From Thermothielavioides terrestris NRRL 8126 (taxonomy: Eukaryota; Ascomycota; Sordariomycetes; Sordariales; Chaetomiaceae), in contig NC_016462.1 in NCBI RefSeq assembly GCF_000226115.1, positions 1,612,001-1,676,000 of the forward strand: 64,000 bases of DNA. The letters are read 5' to 3'. Shown in pieces: positions 1 through 11,209 of the stretch. The first letter of the stretch is position 1, and each line of letters starts with the position of its first letter. The position numbers and the translations under genes are program-made. Below the pieces are notes generated by a model that was not told the origin of the DNA, made no database searches, and saw nothing but the letters and a program-made list of their open reading frames with translations.

Positions 1-141
1 CCGTCCCCTTGGAACGTGTGGTTTTGATAGAGTGGGATTAATTTTGCACCCCCTCAGTTCACAGCTGATCTCTCTCAGTTTCCACTTAGCACATGCAGCC
101 GGAGTTTGTGTCCCCGCCTCGTTAAGACAAAGCACAACACC

Positions 142-1353
142 ATGGCCTGGGACTCAAAGTCGTCGCGCCAGAGGCAAAGCAGCGCTGCATCCGGGACCAA
201 AAACATAGCCATACATGCCAGGCAACAGTCAAGACGAGTGGTCACGCCTCAGTCTCCCCACGTGGCCGACCCCTTCCTCCAGGACTTCCTCAGCCCGTCG
301 TTTGATCCCGCTGCATACCTCAACGCTACGCTCCCACCATTGCAGACCTCCACCAGGACCTCGGTGAGCCTCGGTGCAAGCCAGGGCGCGGTACCGCTCG
401 CAGAGCTCTCCGTTCAGGCTCAGGCTGTTCTCTCACAGCTCAATGCCCACACCACCCGGCTGACCAACACCCTGACCGAGCTCACCAACGATATCCTCAG
501 GAGCGGCGGTCGCCTAGCCTACGAGGTGGAGCTTCTACGGGGCGAGACACTAGGGCTGGCCGAGGCTCTTGCCGAGGGACTGGAAGACGACATCGCCGTG
601 TTCGTGCCGGGCGGCATCCGCGACAGCCTCGCCGAGCCGAGGACGGCGGCCGACAGCCATGGCGCACATTCGCATCAGCGGCGGATGTCGGTCCTCGCGT
701 CTGCGGCGCCGCCAGCAGCTGCGGTAGCTGCTGTGCCTGCAACCGACACCACAGCTGCTCCATCTGGCCCAGCGGAAACACCTGCGCCGGACGAGCCGCC
801 CTACATGGCACAGCTGCGCACGCTGACGCTGGTGCGGTCCCGCCTCGACTCTGTCATCAAGACGTTCGGCGACGCCATGGAGTTTGTGTTCCCACCCTCC
901 GAGGTCTCGGTCAGCTCGTCGTTCCTGTCCGTCTCGGCACCCGACGCCGGCGGCGAGAACCACAGCACCGAGGAGAAAGGGCAGCAGGTGCTCCAGGCGC
1001 TCCGGGACGAGATATCCCGTCTTCTCAACAATCCTTCCGACCCAATCAAGGGCATCGAGGACGCCGCCCACCGGATCGAAGAGCTCAAGGAGCTGGCCAT
1101 TGTGTGGAAAGGCACCGCCGAGGAGAAGGGGCGCACCAAGTTCATCGATAGTCTCGCCAAGATGGTGGAGGACAGGCACAGGGAGCTTCTGCGGGAGGCA
1201 GAGCAGTCTAGTCGGCGGGATACCGCCAGAGCACAAGCGGAAGCAGCCGCAGGCAAAGCTGGCGCAGACACCGACGCTGGGCAGTCAGAGGCCAAGGGGT
1301 ACGGCGCGTACGGCCTCATTAGCCAGCTTCAGAAACTGAGAAGCGGGATATGA
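142..1353 (+). CDS. COG7: Probable conserved oligomeric Golgi complex subunit 7
   Basis: Single-exon gene of 403 residues. The protein has a basic, Ser-rich N-terminus and then a block I associate with fungal COG7 proteins: FLSPSFDPAAYLNATLPPLQ followed by helical stretches (LAELSVQAQAVLSQL, LAYEVELLRGETLGL) typical of a tether subunit. An Ala/Pro-rich linker (about residues 185-220) leads to a charged helical C-terminal half ending in LISQLQKLRSG. COG is the peripheral Golgi tethering complex for retrograde vesicles; this role comes from the family. The open frame continues upstream to a TTG at 106, but the first ATG is at 142 in a very strong context (ACACCATGG), so I start there. Fungal Cog7 proteins are shorter than animal ones, so the length is not suspicious. 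Assignment is from remembered family pattern; another COG or vesicle-tether subunit is possible. Confidence 0.68.
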   Translation: MAWDSKSSRQRQSSAASGTKNIAIHARQQSRRVVTPQSPHVADPFLQDFLSPSFDPAAYLNATLPPLQTSTRTSVSLGASQGAVPLAELSVQAQAVLSQLNAHTTRLTNTLTELTNDILRSGGRLAYEVELLRGETLGLAEALAEGLEDDIAVFVPGGIRDSLAEPRTAADSHGAHSHQRRMSVLASAAPPAAAVAAVPATDTTAAPSGPAETPAPDEPPYMAQLRTLTLVRSRLDSVIKTFGDAMEFVFPPSEVSVSSSFLSVSAPDAGGENHSTEEKGQQVLQALRDEISRLLNNPSDPIKGIEDAAHRIEELKELAIVWKGTAEEKGRTKFIDSLAKMVEDRHRELLREAEQSSRRDTARAQAEAAAGKAGADTDAGQSEAKGYGAYGLISQLQKLRSGI

Positions 1354-3520
1354 TGGGTGGTTGGTCGGTCGGATGAATGTCCGGCTCGCTCTCTGGTGGT
1401 GTTCTCTTCGTCACTGTGTCTGGTACACATCGATTCGAGAACCGAATTCTGGCTCTCGCTCTTCAGCATCGTCTCTGCGCGGAAGGTGGTCATGCGCTCC
1501 GAAACGTGCTGATGATTTACACGACGCATATAGAAGTTTCTCGATTATATGTGCGCCACATGCCACGTAAATTACCAGGCAGTGAGCCCTTGCTATGGCT
1601 TGTGGCAGGTCCATAGCCGCAATAGCAAGTCCCGACCTGTACCCTGTTCGATCGAAAAGCAGATAGACAGTCAGTCGCCACCTCCTTTAGCAAATCCTTT
1701 ACCGTACTTTTCCAAGCGTTCAGAATGCCAGGCGGCCCATGGGCTCGAACCACCAAGATCCCTTGTTTTGCCCATTCACACACCCCGCCCCACACCACAA
1801 GGGCGATGGCTGGGTTGCTTGAGCGTGAGTATCAGGAGGGACGCTTTTTGTGAGAGCATCAGCGGAGTTGAGACAAATCGTCACGGGACCAAAGGACTAT
1901 GCATAGTGTAAATGCGGGGAGATGGCGTGACCGGGTACCGTTGCCGTCGGCTTGGTGTGAGGTTTGTGTACTCACCCCAGAGACCCCAGAGGAGCAAAGT
2001 GTCCGTGGCTAAAGGTAGTAGCAGATCTTACAACTGGTGTCTTTGCACTTCCGGTTGGCTCGAGAATCTGAGGACATAAATCATTTTGAATGCTGTTTCT
2101 GTCGCTGTGGTGCTGTACTTGGGCAAGGGGTCACCACCGCCCGGCATATATGCACATATTGTACCTGATGAGGCAGTTCTATGTTGGGTTCCGTACTAGG
2201 TGGCATTATTGTGGTTTGGTATTTCTCAGCCAACACCACCAAACCGCAAACATTCTCAGTTTAAGACGGTGAGAAGCGCACTCGTTACGGAGTTATGGAA
2301 GAAGCCTGTGATAGCGGGCTTGCCCTTCACCTTCACCCGCCACATTCGTACTCTCCATCCCGCGTTCCATTCATTTTCTGTCTTTATGCCCGCTCTAATC
2401 TCCCAGCAAGCCATTATGGCCAGATTACTTCCTTTTGTATACCCAGCCAAGGTTTAAGACCAAGAAGGGGCCTTGACATGCATGGGAGGAGCAGAGAACA
2501 TCAAAAATACCGGCGCCTCTAAGGCCTGACCTTCCTCTGCCAGAGACCCGTCTGTTAGCCCTTCATCACCTGCCTACCAGCCATGTCACGTCTCGCTTCC
2601 TCTTCCTCTAATTAACACCATTGGCGTTACCCACCCAGTATCACCACCCGCACGCCATTTAGGGGCGCTGGCTCAGACCATGGGGATGTTCACCCGCAAA
2701 GCCGTCAGTACTCCAACACCCCTTCAGACACCCCAACCAACCAAGAAAACCAGGAAAGATCCCACCTGCTGCTTGCATGTCCCCGCGTCCAGCAGCCGAG
2801 CCTTCGACCGAAGCCCCCAGCCCAGCCCCGGTCCAGCCCAGCAGTGTCAGCCGGTCACACGACAGCAAGCCCCTTTCGGCGAAAGTAAACAGAACCCCCC
2901 ACGTGCCTGGCCCTGCTGGTGCGCTTGACCGGCGATCCAAAGCGGCAAGAGGACGACACGACCACTTTCCCGATTCGTCCACCGAGCGTCTTTTCCCCGA
3001 GAGCTACACTAACAACCCCCTGCTCCAGGCTTTCTTCCCTGCCTCCGTCCCGCCACGCCTTACACTACACTAGTGTACGGGGAACCTTCCCCGATCGAGA
3101 TCACCGATCGCCCACCGCGGAATGTCTCAGCCTCTTTTTCTTCCTAGTCTCACGCCGTTCCTCCGCCCCCCTGTTCCATGACCTGTACATGTTTGGATGC
3201 ATGCACACTGCCATGAGGGGGGGTGACAAGAGAGGAAGCCTAAACTGGAAGGTAGGCATGCGACGGAGATACATGTACTCGCACACATGTGAGTTAGTAT
3301 CTAGCGTAGTCACCGTCCGCCATCAAACGCCCGTTCTTCCCTCCCCTTCCCTCCCCTTCCCTCCACTGCTCCCCCCACGCAGCCCCCCGGCCTAGTCCTC
3401 TCCAGTCCCCAGCCCCAGCTCAACCAAACTAGCTAGTGTAGCATAGCCAGCCCATCGCCCCAAACAGCCCCCACTCTTTCGACCCCCTCCCCCCCAGACA
3501 AAAGTAAAATATCCGACTAC
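1354..3520. other. Intergenic, no gene recognised
   Basis: About 2.2 kb between the tandem 3' side of the COG7-like gene and the 3' end of ATE1. Short open frames occur on both strands but none has a recognisable domain, consistent splice structure or coding-like composition. Pyrimidine-rich tracts (3335-3380) and an ACTAGTG-centred palindrome near 3065-3075 are the only visible structure. Confidence 0.5.
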
Positions 3521-5244
3521 TCAACCCGCGGCGGCGGACGACCGCTTCCGGAAGTCGATGCAGATCTCGCCGAGCAGGTCGGGCCCGACGGCGGCGACCA
3601 GCTCGGCGATGCGGGACTTGAGGGAGCCGAACTGGGCGACGTCCTCGGTGTCCCAGATGACGAGGTGCGAGGCGACGATCAGGTTGTCGGAGAAGTCGGC
3701 GCGCAGGACGAGGCCGTCCATGTCGACCCGGCGCATGTCCTCGAGCGAGGGGATGCCCGGCATCGAGGAGGTCAGGAGGAAGGTCGAGTCTTCTTCTTCT
3801 TCTTCTTCTTCTTCCGCCGAGTCGGCGCTCGAATTTGATTCTGGTTCTGATGGTGAGGATGAGTCACCATAGGAGTTTGCTTGGGCGCTATTCATCGGCT
3901 GTGCCTGGCTTGGAGCCGGACCGGCAGGAGGAGGTGAGGTGGCTTCAATTTCGGCCGGGCTGCTGGCATGCGGACCGGGTTCGTCAGGTTTGAGCGCGGA
4001 GGCGCTGTCAGTGAGGGTCTTGCCCCCACTGCTCTCGGCCATCTCCACGTCCTCGTCTTCCCGCGAAAAACACACGTAATGGTGCTTATCGAACCGCGCC
4101 AGCGCGTCCTTGTCAAGCGGGTACCACCTCAAATCCTCCGGATCCAACACATACTGCGGCTTGTAGTCGATTTTGTATCTCATCTTGGCACAGTTATGCA
4201 CGTAATACCCGGGGTACCACCAGCGGTAGCCCGCCTCGCGAGCCAGGGCGATCTCGCGCAGGGCGCCCAGCTTGCCCGGGTTGAGCCAATGGATCGACTC
4301 GTGGTAGAAGAAGTACACGGCGCTCACACAGTCCGGGAGGAGGTCCAGGACGCCAACAGCAACCAGCTTCCCGTCGATGCGGTAGCAGTGGTGGAACGAG
4401 CCGAGCTGACGCTCGGTGCCGTCCGGCCCGACCGCGGAGCCGCGGCGCAGCGGCGAGTTGCACAAAAACCGCATGAAGCCATGCCGGGAGATCTTGTCAG
4501 GCGGCTCGCGGTGGACGATGCGCTGGTAGTTCTCGAAGATCTCGTACTTCTCCTCGGTAAACGTATCTGGCTCTAGCGCCACGGTGAATACATGGTCCGG
4601 CGATGGTGGCGTTTTCACGACCTCGGCCTCGGGCTCGTGGATCCGCTCGACCAGGTCGAACACGTTGTGGCGCCGCCTGACCTCGGCGCGGGATCGTGGG
4701 TGCAGGCGGGCCGCATCCCTGGGATACGTCTCGCCGAGGACGTAACGGTTGAACCGGTTGACGGCCTGGCGCTGGTCCTTGGTGGGCTTGAACTGAGTCG
4801 AGTCCAGACGGAGCGTGTAATGCGGGCAACATGAGTGTTTCTGATTCGGGCGGTACAAGAGCGAGCCTGAACGTCTCCAACATCGGTCGACGAGCTTCTG
4901 ATAGAACTCAGGCGTCAAGGACGTTGCTATGGCATAATAGGAAAACCCTGCATGTGATCCACGGTTAGACCTGGCAACCGATGGTAGGGTGTATGGAGGA
5001 CTGGCGCTGATGAGTTGTATCCCCCGGAGAGGGGGTGGGAAGGGGGGGGGGGGGACAGATTGGGAATGGAATCGTGTGACCGCGAGCAGAGCAGCCGATC
5101 TGCGTGTAATCGCACGGCTCTCCTAGGGGTTTACGTAGTGGAGATTGGAGGCCACGAGAGGGGATACAGGAATACATTCACGTTTTGTGGACTGACCGCG
5201 GCGAGTCTGACGGCAGTACCCGCACTCGGACGAGTTGCTGTATC
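3521..5244 (-). CDS. ATE1: Arginyl-tRNA--protein transferase (N-degron pathway)
   Basis: Transfers Arg from Arg-tRNA to proteins with N-terminal Asp/Glu, marking them for N-degron proteolysis (family knowledge). Main exon 4947-3521 encodes FSYYAIATSLTPEFYQ, DRCWRRSGSLLYRPN, the paired cysteines in SCCPHY, and the C-terminal catalytic part with YFFYHE and WYPGYYVHNCAKMRYK. The essential CGYC motif is missing from that exon; I find it on a small upstream exon 5244-5197 (NSSECGYCRQTRR). Joining across a 249-nt intron (donor GTCAGT at 5196, acceptor ending 4948) restores frame as TRR-G-FSYYA, matching the family spacing. CGYC plus CC are the cysteines known to bind metal/Fe-S in yeast Ate1. The exon at 5244 has no ATG and follows a TATAG acceptor, so the initiating exon lies further upstream and is unresolved. 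A Glu-rich run (GAA repeats, near 3790-3815) and Ser/Pro-rich linker interrupt the C-terminal region. Confidence 0.9.
5042..5054. repeat. Poly-G tract in ATE1 intron
   Basis: Run of 13 G on the plus strand (poly-C on the ATE1 coding strand) inside the 249-nt intron; a likely length-variable site. Confidence 0.8.
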
Positions 5245-6344
5245 CTATAAGTTCCACAGTGCCCCGTCAGTTTGTGCCTCCACTCAAAAGTAGCAGAGGT
5301 GTACGTAGAGATCTTCTACACGGGCAGTTATGCTGAAAGTACGATTTCATCCGCGCTGCGTGGTGCACTTGAAGCATCACACAGGACACGTGATGAAACA
5401 CAGAAACAGGAAGAGACCATTCAGGCTTGCCCGTGAAAACATGACGGCTACCGCAGAACAACATTGATTGAACCCGGGCCTAGTGTAAAAGCCAAGCAAG
5501 ACTCGTGGCAGCTGAGAATCTCTGACTGATAGAAAAGGACTCAGCGCTGGCTGAGCGTGGGATCCTCCGTGGAGAGGGATCCCCGGTCTGTGGAACACAC
5601 GCAAAAGCTCGAAACGGGGAGGGCAGATCGGGAGGGCGGCATCGGGAGCCCACTGGTTACTCCGTTCACAAGTGTATCCAGCAGGCGCAGAATGCGGGAG
5701 GAGATCGCGTGGCCGCGTCGGCGGGCTGGCCAACGGCAACGTGCCATTGATGCACATGGCCCGAATGGTTGGGTGAGACGGTTTGGGAACATCGGGACTC
5801 ACCGATTGGGAAGAGGTAGGAATACCGAGCTGCAGCCGCGCCAGGGGTCTGCATGCCCGCGCCGTCCACTTCCATGGTGCCCTGGCTGGTGGAACCGGGA
5901 GCGGGTGGGGCCTCGCCCAGGCGTCTCCGGAGCCGGGCGTGACGCGGTGGGGCGGCCGGGACGAGGCGGCGAGGGCCACAGCCTCGGCGTCGACCGTCGT
6001 GATGCGGCTTGATCGCAAGCTCGAGTGCGGCGTTCTGCGCTCCGGGCGCTGTGCCAGGGAGATGGGGGGGGCGGCCTGCGCGAGCCCGCGACTGGCAACT
6101 GAATGCGGGATAACCGGCCCGGGAGACAGCAAGGGGCCGCCGGCTCGGGTGCGCAACCTTTGCGCTTGGCAATCTAAGGGCTGCAGAGGTGCTGCCGTGT
6201 GGCGTGTGCTACTGGATATGTATGTACTGTATGCACATACATACACAGTAAACTGGAGTTTGCGGATGCTGCTGGGCAGCAGATTTGCGGCCCTCGAGTA
6301 GTGCAGCCTCGTGTTGCAGCGGCAGCGCGCGGTGCCGGGAGTGC

Positions 6345-6395
6345 TGCGTGTGTGTGCGTGCGTGTGTGTGTGTGTGTGTTTGTTGCGTGTGTGGT
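6345..6395. repeat. TG microsatellite
   Basis: Imperfect (TG)n tract with interspersed CG steps, in intergenic DNA. Confidence 0.85.
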
Positions 6396-7803
6396 GAGAT
6401 CACCCGACCCGAAGTGCGGCCGGCAATTCGTCCAAGGGCTCGGAGTCAGCGTGGGGGGAGCGAGTCACATAGGAGCGAAAGCAGGCAAGAATGTCCGAGA
6501 GACAGGCTCGTGTTGCGCTCGGCCGGCAGGTGTGAGCCTAATTCCAGGCTGTGGGTGTAGCAGGTAACAGTCCGCTGTGATGCTCTTATTAGGCGCTGAT
6601 GATGGTTGGTGAAATCGGGGGAGGAGTACGACAGGTCAAGCATGACCCCCACTGTTGTCGGCTTTCGCCTTGTGCGCTTCACTGCCCCGCACTTGCCTGC
6701 AAGCTGGGACTGAGTGCAATTCCGCCCAGGGTCTTATTAGGTAATTACGTCCACGTCCGTACCACGCCGCTGTGACGGAACGGCACAACGAATGGAAGGG
6801 AGGCCCCATCTCCAGACACTGGACAGTCCAAAGAGAAACGGACATGTCTTGTAGGGGGACATATTGTCTGGCTACCGGAGCTAATTGACCGATGGCAACT
6901 TTCTCAGTTTCCAAATCCGCGGAACGAGCAAAGGTTACAGTTTGGACAAGATTAGGTGGAAAGCAGCTTGCACTCGTTCACTTGACTTCCAGGGGCCAGC
7001 AACCGGTTCCATTCGTTAGGTGGCTCGTGGATGGACGCTCGGCTAAGGTACGGTGCAGGATGGGGGGCTCAACCTGATTTAGGTACCGAGGGCTACTGTG
7101 ATGGAACCTGGAAGTTACCTTGCCTAAGGTACAGAAGTCCTCCGTACCAGGATTCAACATCCACTCGGCGAAGGAGAGTGGTCGCGCGGGACAGTCAGAA
7201 ACAAGGAAAATAAGTCGTGCTTGGAGGTACGCATACCAATGGACTTGGTTGCCTTCAGTGGCCGTTCTCATAATGTGATCTCTTTGATCAGATTCCGTCG
7301 AGCAGCCGGCAGCATTCTTGAACACTCCGGGCGATGGCCGAGTCTTGTCAGCCGCAAAGCCTGCAAGGCGCTTCAACGTCCGCTTGTGACTCGACCTGGG
7401 AGATGGATTGGCCGTTGGCCAATCACAGGTGCAGACCAGAGTCAAAGGCAACCGCTCTTGTGCGCATCGAGTTGAGCTTTAAGCCCTTGCCCCGACAGTT
7501 GTCCGACAACCGTAAGGTAACTTGGAATGTCGATTGGTTCTCCCCGTGTTAGTTTCCAGGTTGGTAGTTGCTCAAACCCCTCTTCTTCCTGTACGCAGTA
7601 ACTTACACTCAGCCCGTGGTAATTCTGATCTGTTATTACATCTGTTTAGTACTGCGCACTAAGGGCGTGTTTATTCGGTAGTGGGTACCAACGATTGTGG
7701 GTACGAAAATTGCGCCCAGCATTGGTATAACGCTAACTAGCAGAACCTGCGGCGGAAGCAGAAGACCCCAGTCGCCAGTCAAGGGACCTAACTTGATCGG
7801 TAC

Positions 7804-7834
7804 GTACTGTACGGAATACAGTATTGTACAGTAC
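7804..7834. repeat. Near-perfect hairpin
   Basis: Outer arms GTACTGTAC (7804-7812) and GTACAGTAC (7826-7834) enclose inner arms AATAC/GTATT around a single A. Arms are fully complementary except for a GG bulge. Function unknown; not followed by a T tract. Confidence 0.75.
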
Positions 7835-8990
7835 CCTCCTGCGTCAAAGTTACCGCGTAACTGAGCAGCCCCGTTCAGAACTACCTCTAGCCAAAAAAGG
7901 AGGTTTTCAGCGCGCTTCGCCTATGATGTTTTCCCATTTCCGTTCTCCCCGTTCGGCCCACGTCTGCCTGTGTCATGCCGGCCACGACATAACTCGCCTC
8001 CGTGTGGGGTGTCGTTAGGGGAGGGTGCCCAGAAGCTAACCCTGCCTGCCACACGGGCTACTGCACAGTAGGCTGCAGGGAGCTGCTTGCTAGCCTTTTT
8101 TTGCCTCGACGGCTCCGGCGGCGCAGAGACTTCGCTTTCTTGTCATGGATGTACACTACCTGATATCCAAGGCCCCATTGTGCTTGGAGTATAAAGACCA
8201 ACTCCAATTTTCCCCCGCGGGAAACTGCCCCTCCATCCTGAGCTGGGGGCACCAACGGCCTGCCCACCAGCGGCGCTCTCTCCGAGCCTTGCCTCCGTCA
8301 CTCCTAGGTCAACTTTTGCCCTGCCCAGGTAGGTGGTACTTTTGTACCTCGGCCACTTCGGCGCGCTCGCACTTCGTCAATCGACCTCTGCTTTCTGCAG
8401 CAGCAAATCGAATCCCACCTTGCTCTCGCACGCTGCATTTTCCCTGCTTTGGCTTGCGCGAATCCCCCCCTGTCGGCGTGGCCGGCCTGAACTTGCAGTT
8501 CGGTCCTGGTTCAACCGGGTTCGCGCGTGAAGAGCCAAAAAAAAGTTTGTTTCGACGCCGGAGTCGCGCAACTTCGATCTACACCCCGATCCGGCTTCGA
8601 ATTACCTCCCTGCCGTCTTGACCGCCCAAGACCACCCTCCTTTCGTCACTCAAAGACCTGCGTGGCTGGTGCCAGGTTCCTATTCGTTGACGTCGCCCCG
8701 AGTTCTCTTCCGACTTCCCTTTTCCGCCCTCGGTCCTTCTGTTACACAAGAGCTGCCAGCTCAACGAGACAAAACGCCCTCGCTCACTCGTTTCACATAT
8801 CGCAGACGACCCGAATTTTACAAGAAAAGCCTCCGGGAGACTCTTGTTGGTGATTTCTACCCCGGTTCCGTCGCCAGGTCACGGATTTCTTCCCACCGCA
8901 ACATCACTGGTGAATCACATCGACAGCCACGCCTGTCCCTCACGCGCTCTCTCAACTCTACCCGATATCTCAGCAACAACAACAACAACC

Positions 8991-9011
8991 ATGCTGCCCC
9001 AAGCTCGCTAA
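8991..9011 (+). promoter_or_regulatory. Upstream ORF in the DIPP leader
   Basis: A six-codon ORF (MLPQAR, stop TAA) begins in good context (ACAACCATGC) 185 nt before the Nudix start codon. It is the only ATG between 8991 and 9175 other than the gene's own, so scanning ribosomes would meet it first if the transcript starts upstream. Whether it lies in the mature leader is inference. Confidence 0.45.
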
Positions 9012-9175
9012 GGGCTGATCGCATCCTTTCCGTTCTGCAAGTGCCTTCTGCCACTGCGGAACTGTCCGGATCTCCTGGGATCGATTCGACTCTCTCAACC
9101 CCTGTCCTCTCACCTCCTACGTCCCCGAGATCCCCCGCGAGCTCGCTAGCGAGTTACGGAATATTCATTGGAAAC

Positions 9176-9857
9176 ATGGCGGCGAGCGGGAATAATCGCT
9201 CAATGGAGTCACGGACTGGGAGGAGTAATCAAAGTGAGTTTTCCCGTGCGCCCATGAAGGGGATGTCGAAACCTTCAGACGGGCGATTTTTGCTTGACGG
9301 CCGCTATGTTCGCTCTCAAACAGTGTAGTCTCGCAACTGACTTGCCTTATTTTTCTTCCTTTCTTGCAGGGTACAACTCGAAAGGCGAGCGCCTAGTCGC
9401 CGGGGTGGTCCCTTTGACGGAGGACAAGTCATACGTGATGTTGATCCAGTCGACGCGGCGAAAGGGCTGGGTGTTGCCCAAGGGCGGCTGGGAGACGGAC
9501 GAGGAGTGCCACGAGGCGGCGCTGCGTGAGGCTTGGGAGGAGGCGGGCATCCTGGTGCAGATTGTCTACGACCTGGGCGACATCCACGAGACCAGCCCGC
9601 GCAAGAAGCACTCGTCATCTTCGTCGTCGTCATCCAAGAGCTCCGGTAAGGACTCCAAGGACGGCAAGGAATCCAGCAAGGACAAGCAGCGCTCGCTCTA
9701 CCGCTTCTTCGAAGTCACCGTCACGAGCGAGGAGCCCGACTGGCCCGAGAGGGAGAAGCGCGAGCGCAAGTGGTTCACCTTTGCCGAGGCCAAAGACCTG
9801 CTCAAGGACCGGCCCGAGCTGCAAACCGCATTGGAGCGCTCAACGATGAAGAGGTAG
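9176..9857 (+). CDS. Diphosphoinositol-polyphosphate Nudix phosphohydrolase
   Basis: Two exons, 9176-9233 and 9370-9857; intron donor GTGAGT, acceptor TTGCAG, phase 1, giving SNQ-R-YNSKGERLVAGVV; 181 residues. The Nudix box is complete: GGWETDEECHEAALREAWEE then AGIL (G-x5-E-x7-RE-xx-EE-x-G). The preceding PKGGW and the STRRKGWVLPKG block are typical of the DIPP/Aps1 group, which cleaves diphosphates from inositol pyrophosphates and also diadenosine polyphosphates (family knowledge). A Ser/Lys-rich low-complexity insert (about residues 85-115) sits between the Nudix box and the last strand RFFEVTV, as in many fungal members. The start is the first in-frame ATG; the frame is open upstream for over 500 nt but with no other in-frame ATG. 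Cytoplasmic/nuclear; no targeting signal seen. Confidence 0.92.
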
Positions 9858-11209
9858 TCTCGGGGCCTGCCACGCTGAGAGATGTGCCAGGGCTTCCCCA
9901 CCCTTTTTTGGTGGCTTTGGTATCTTTCCGTGCGGCGCTGCCGGAAACGCAGGCACGGTGGCATGCAGAGGAAATGCTTGGTCAGCTTTCTAGCCACTGG
10001 GATGGATAGTGCTTGCGCTGCAGTTACTCAGCGGGCGCTGGCCGTTGAGGGAAGACTGAGCCATCCACTGGCGTCGCTGGGCCGCTTTGCTTTGTCGAGA
10101 GCCGTTCTCGACATGGCAAGGGAATCATTGGAACGCGCCCGGAGATCGTTCTCGGCTGCTCGTGCTGCTTGGCGGCATCTCACCCTGCTGCTATTTTTTC
10201 TGTTTTGCCGCCGCTGCACGTCTTTGGGGAGGAGAAGGAGAAGTCCCTATGGTCCTTCTTGGTCGGGAGGGCCGCGGGCGACATCTCCACGCCCCGTGGC
10301 GGCAAGACAGCACCGCCGGCGTGCACCATCACTTGGGTTTTGTGTGGAACGGAACAGAGGGAGAATGGTCAACCCCTCTGAGGATTGGTTCTGGCTCAAC
10401 ATGCATATGGCTTCGGAGTTCGCGGGCGGCGGTCCATGATAGAGTTGCTTTGCATTTCGTTTTGCTTTCACCCCTCCCCTCGGACGTTCAGATAAACATG
10501 GGACGGACATTCCATGGGCGGGTCAAGTCGTTTGGGATGCTAAAAAAAAAAAAAAAACAGAGAATTCACCCAAAGTCATACGAGTCGAGCGGCAAGCCTG
10601 GTACGGCCAAGCTGCATCATCTCTGGGGCGGGGACGGGTTGGGCTACCGGCGCCAGTGCCAGTGCCCTGCCATAGAGACGACAGTGGGAAAAGTACCTGC
10701 CGTTGACCAAGCAACAGTAATAATGCATCGTGTTATTCATCCTTTGCCAACTTCTCGAGACGGCGGGCTGTTACTAAAACGCGCCCCATACAGCTCATCA
10801 GCAGATGCCCAGGATGGAATGGCGGAACGACTTCAAGCCTCAAGCCGAGACTCCCCGAATTCTCGAGAGACGGGGTGAAGTAGCGGTATTGGCCAAGCGC
10901 AGAAGGACACTTCCGTGAGGAGCGCCTTCCCCCAAGATGCAGACTCTGGTCCGAGACAGACTCGGGGTGTTCCTTCCCTTTTGGAGCCACGATGCGATCT
11001 GGGGCATCTTATTTGTTGCCCTAGGTCCCGCGAACAGTCAAATTTCTTGCAGCCAGCTCCATTCAACTCTCTTGGGTTTGGTCTCTAAGGGGTCGATATC
11101 CCCCATGCTATTCGCCCCTTTTCGCCGTCGATGCCTTGGACTTCGCTTGGCCGTGTGGTCCCGCAAGGCTGCCACGTGTTTTCAGGCTTTCAGTTTGCTC
11201 GGAATTGTC
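9858..11209. other. Intergenic region
   Basis: About 1.35 kb between the Nudix gene and an unrecognised gene. Contains a run of 16 A (10542-10557). Open frames here show no domain. The frame of the next gene is open back to an ATG at 10937, so part of this stretch may be coding. Confidence 0.5.
10542..10557 (+). repeat. Poly-A tract
   Basis: Run of 16 A in intergenic DNA. Confidence 0.85.

Larger units (their letters stand above)
5245..9175. other. Long intergenic region, 5' of ATE1 and DIPP gene
   Basis: About 3.9 kb. It should contain the initiating exon of ATE1 near its left edge and the promoter and long leader of the Nudix gene at its right (roughly 8600-9175). Between them are GC-rich open frames, e.g. 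5377-6246 minus, without recognisable domains, a TG microsatellite (6345-6395), and hairpins at 6218-6242 and 7804-7834. I could not support a further gene. Confidence 0.5.

Noticed and set aside
1725..1790. tRNA-like GGTTCGAGCC on the minus strand
   Set aside because: The T-arm has only four of five pairs and no matching acceptor stem or A box lies at the right distance.
5377..6246. 289-codon open frame on the minus strand
   Set aside because: GC-rich chance frame with no domain, no conserved block and frames of similar length on the other strand.
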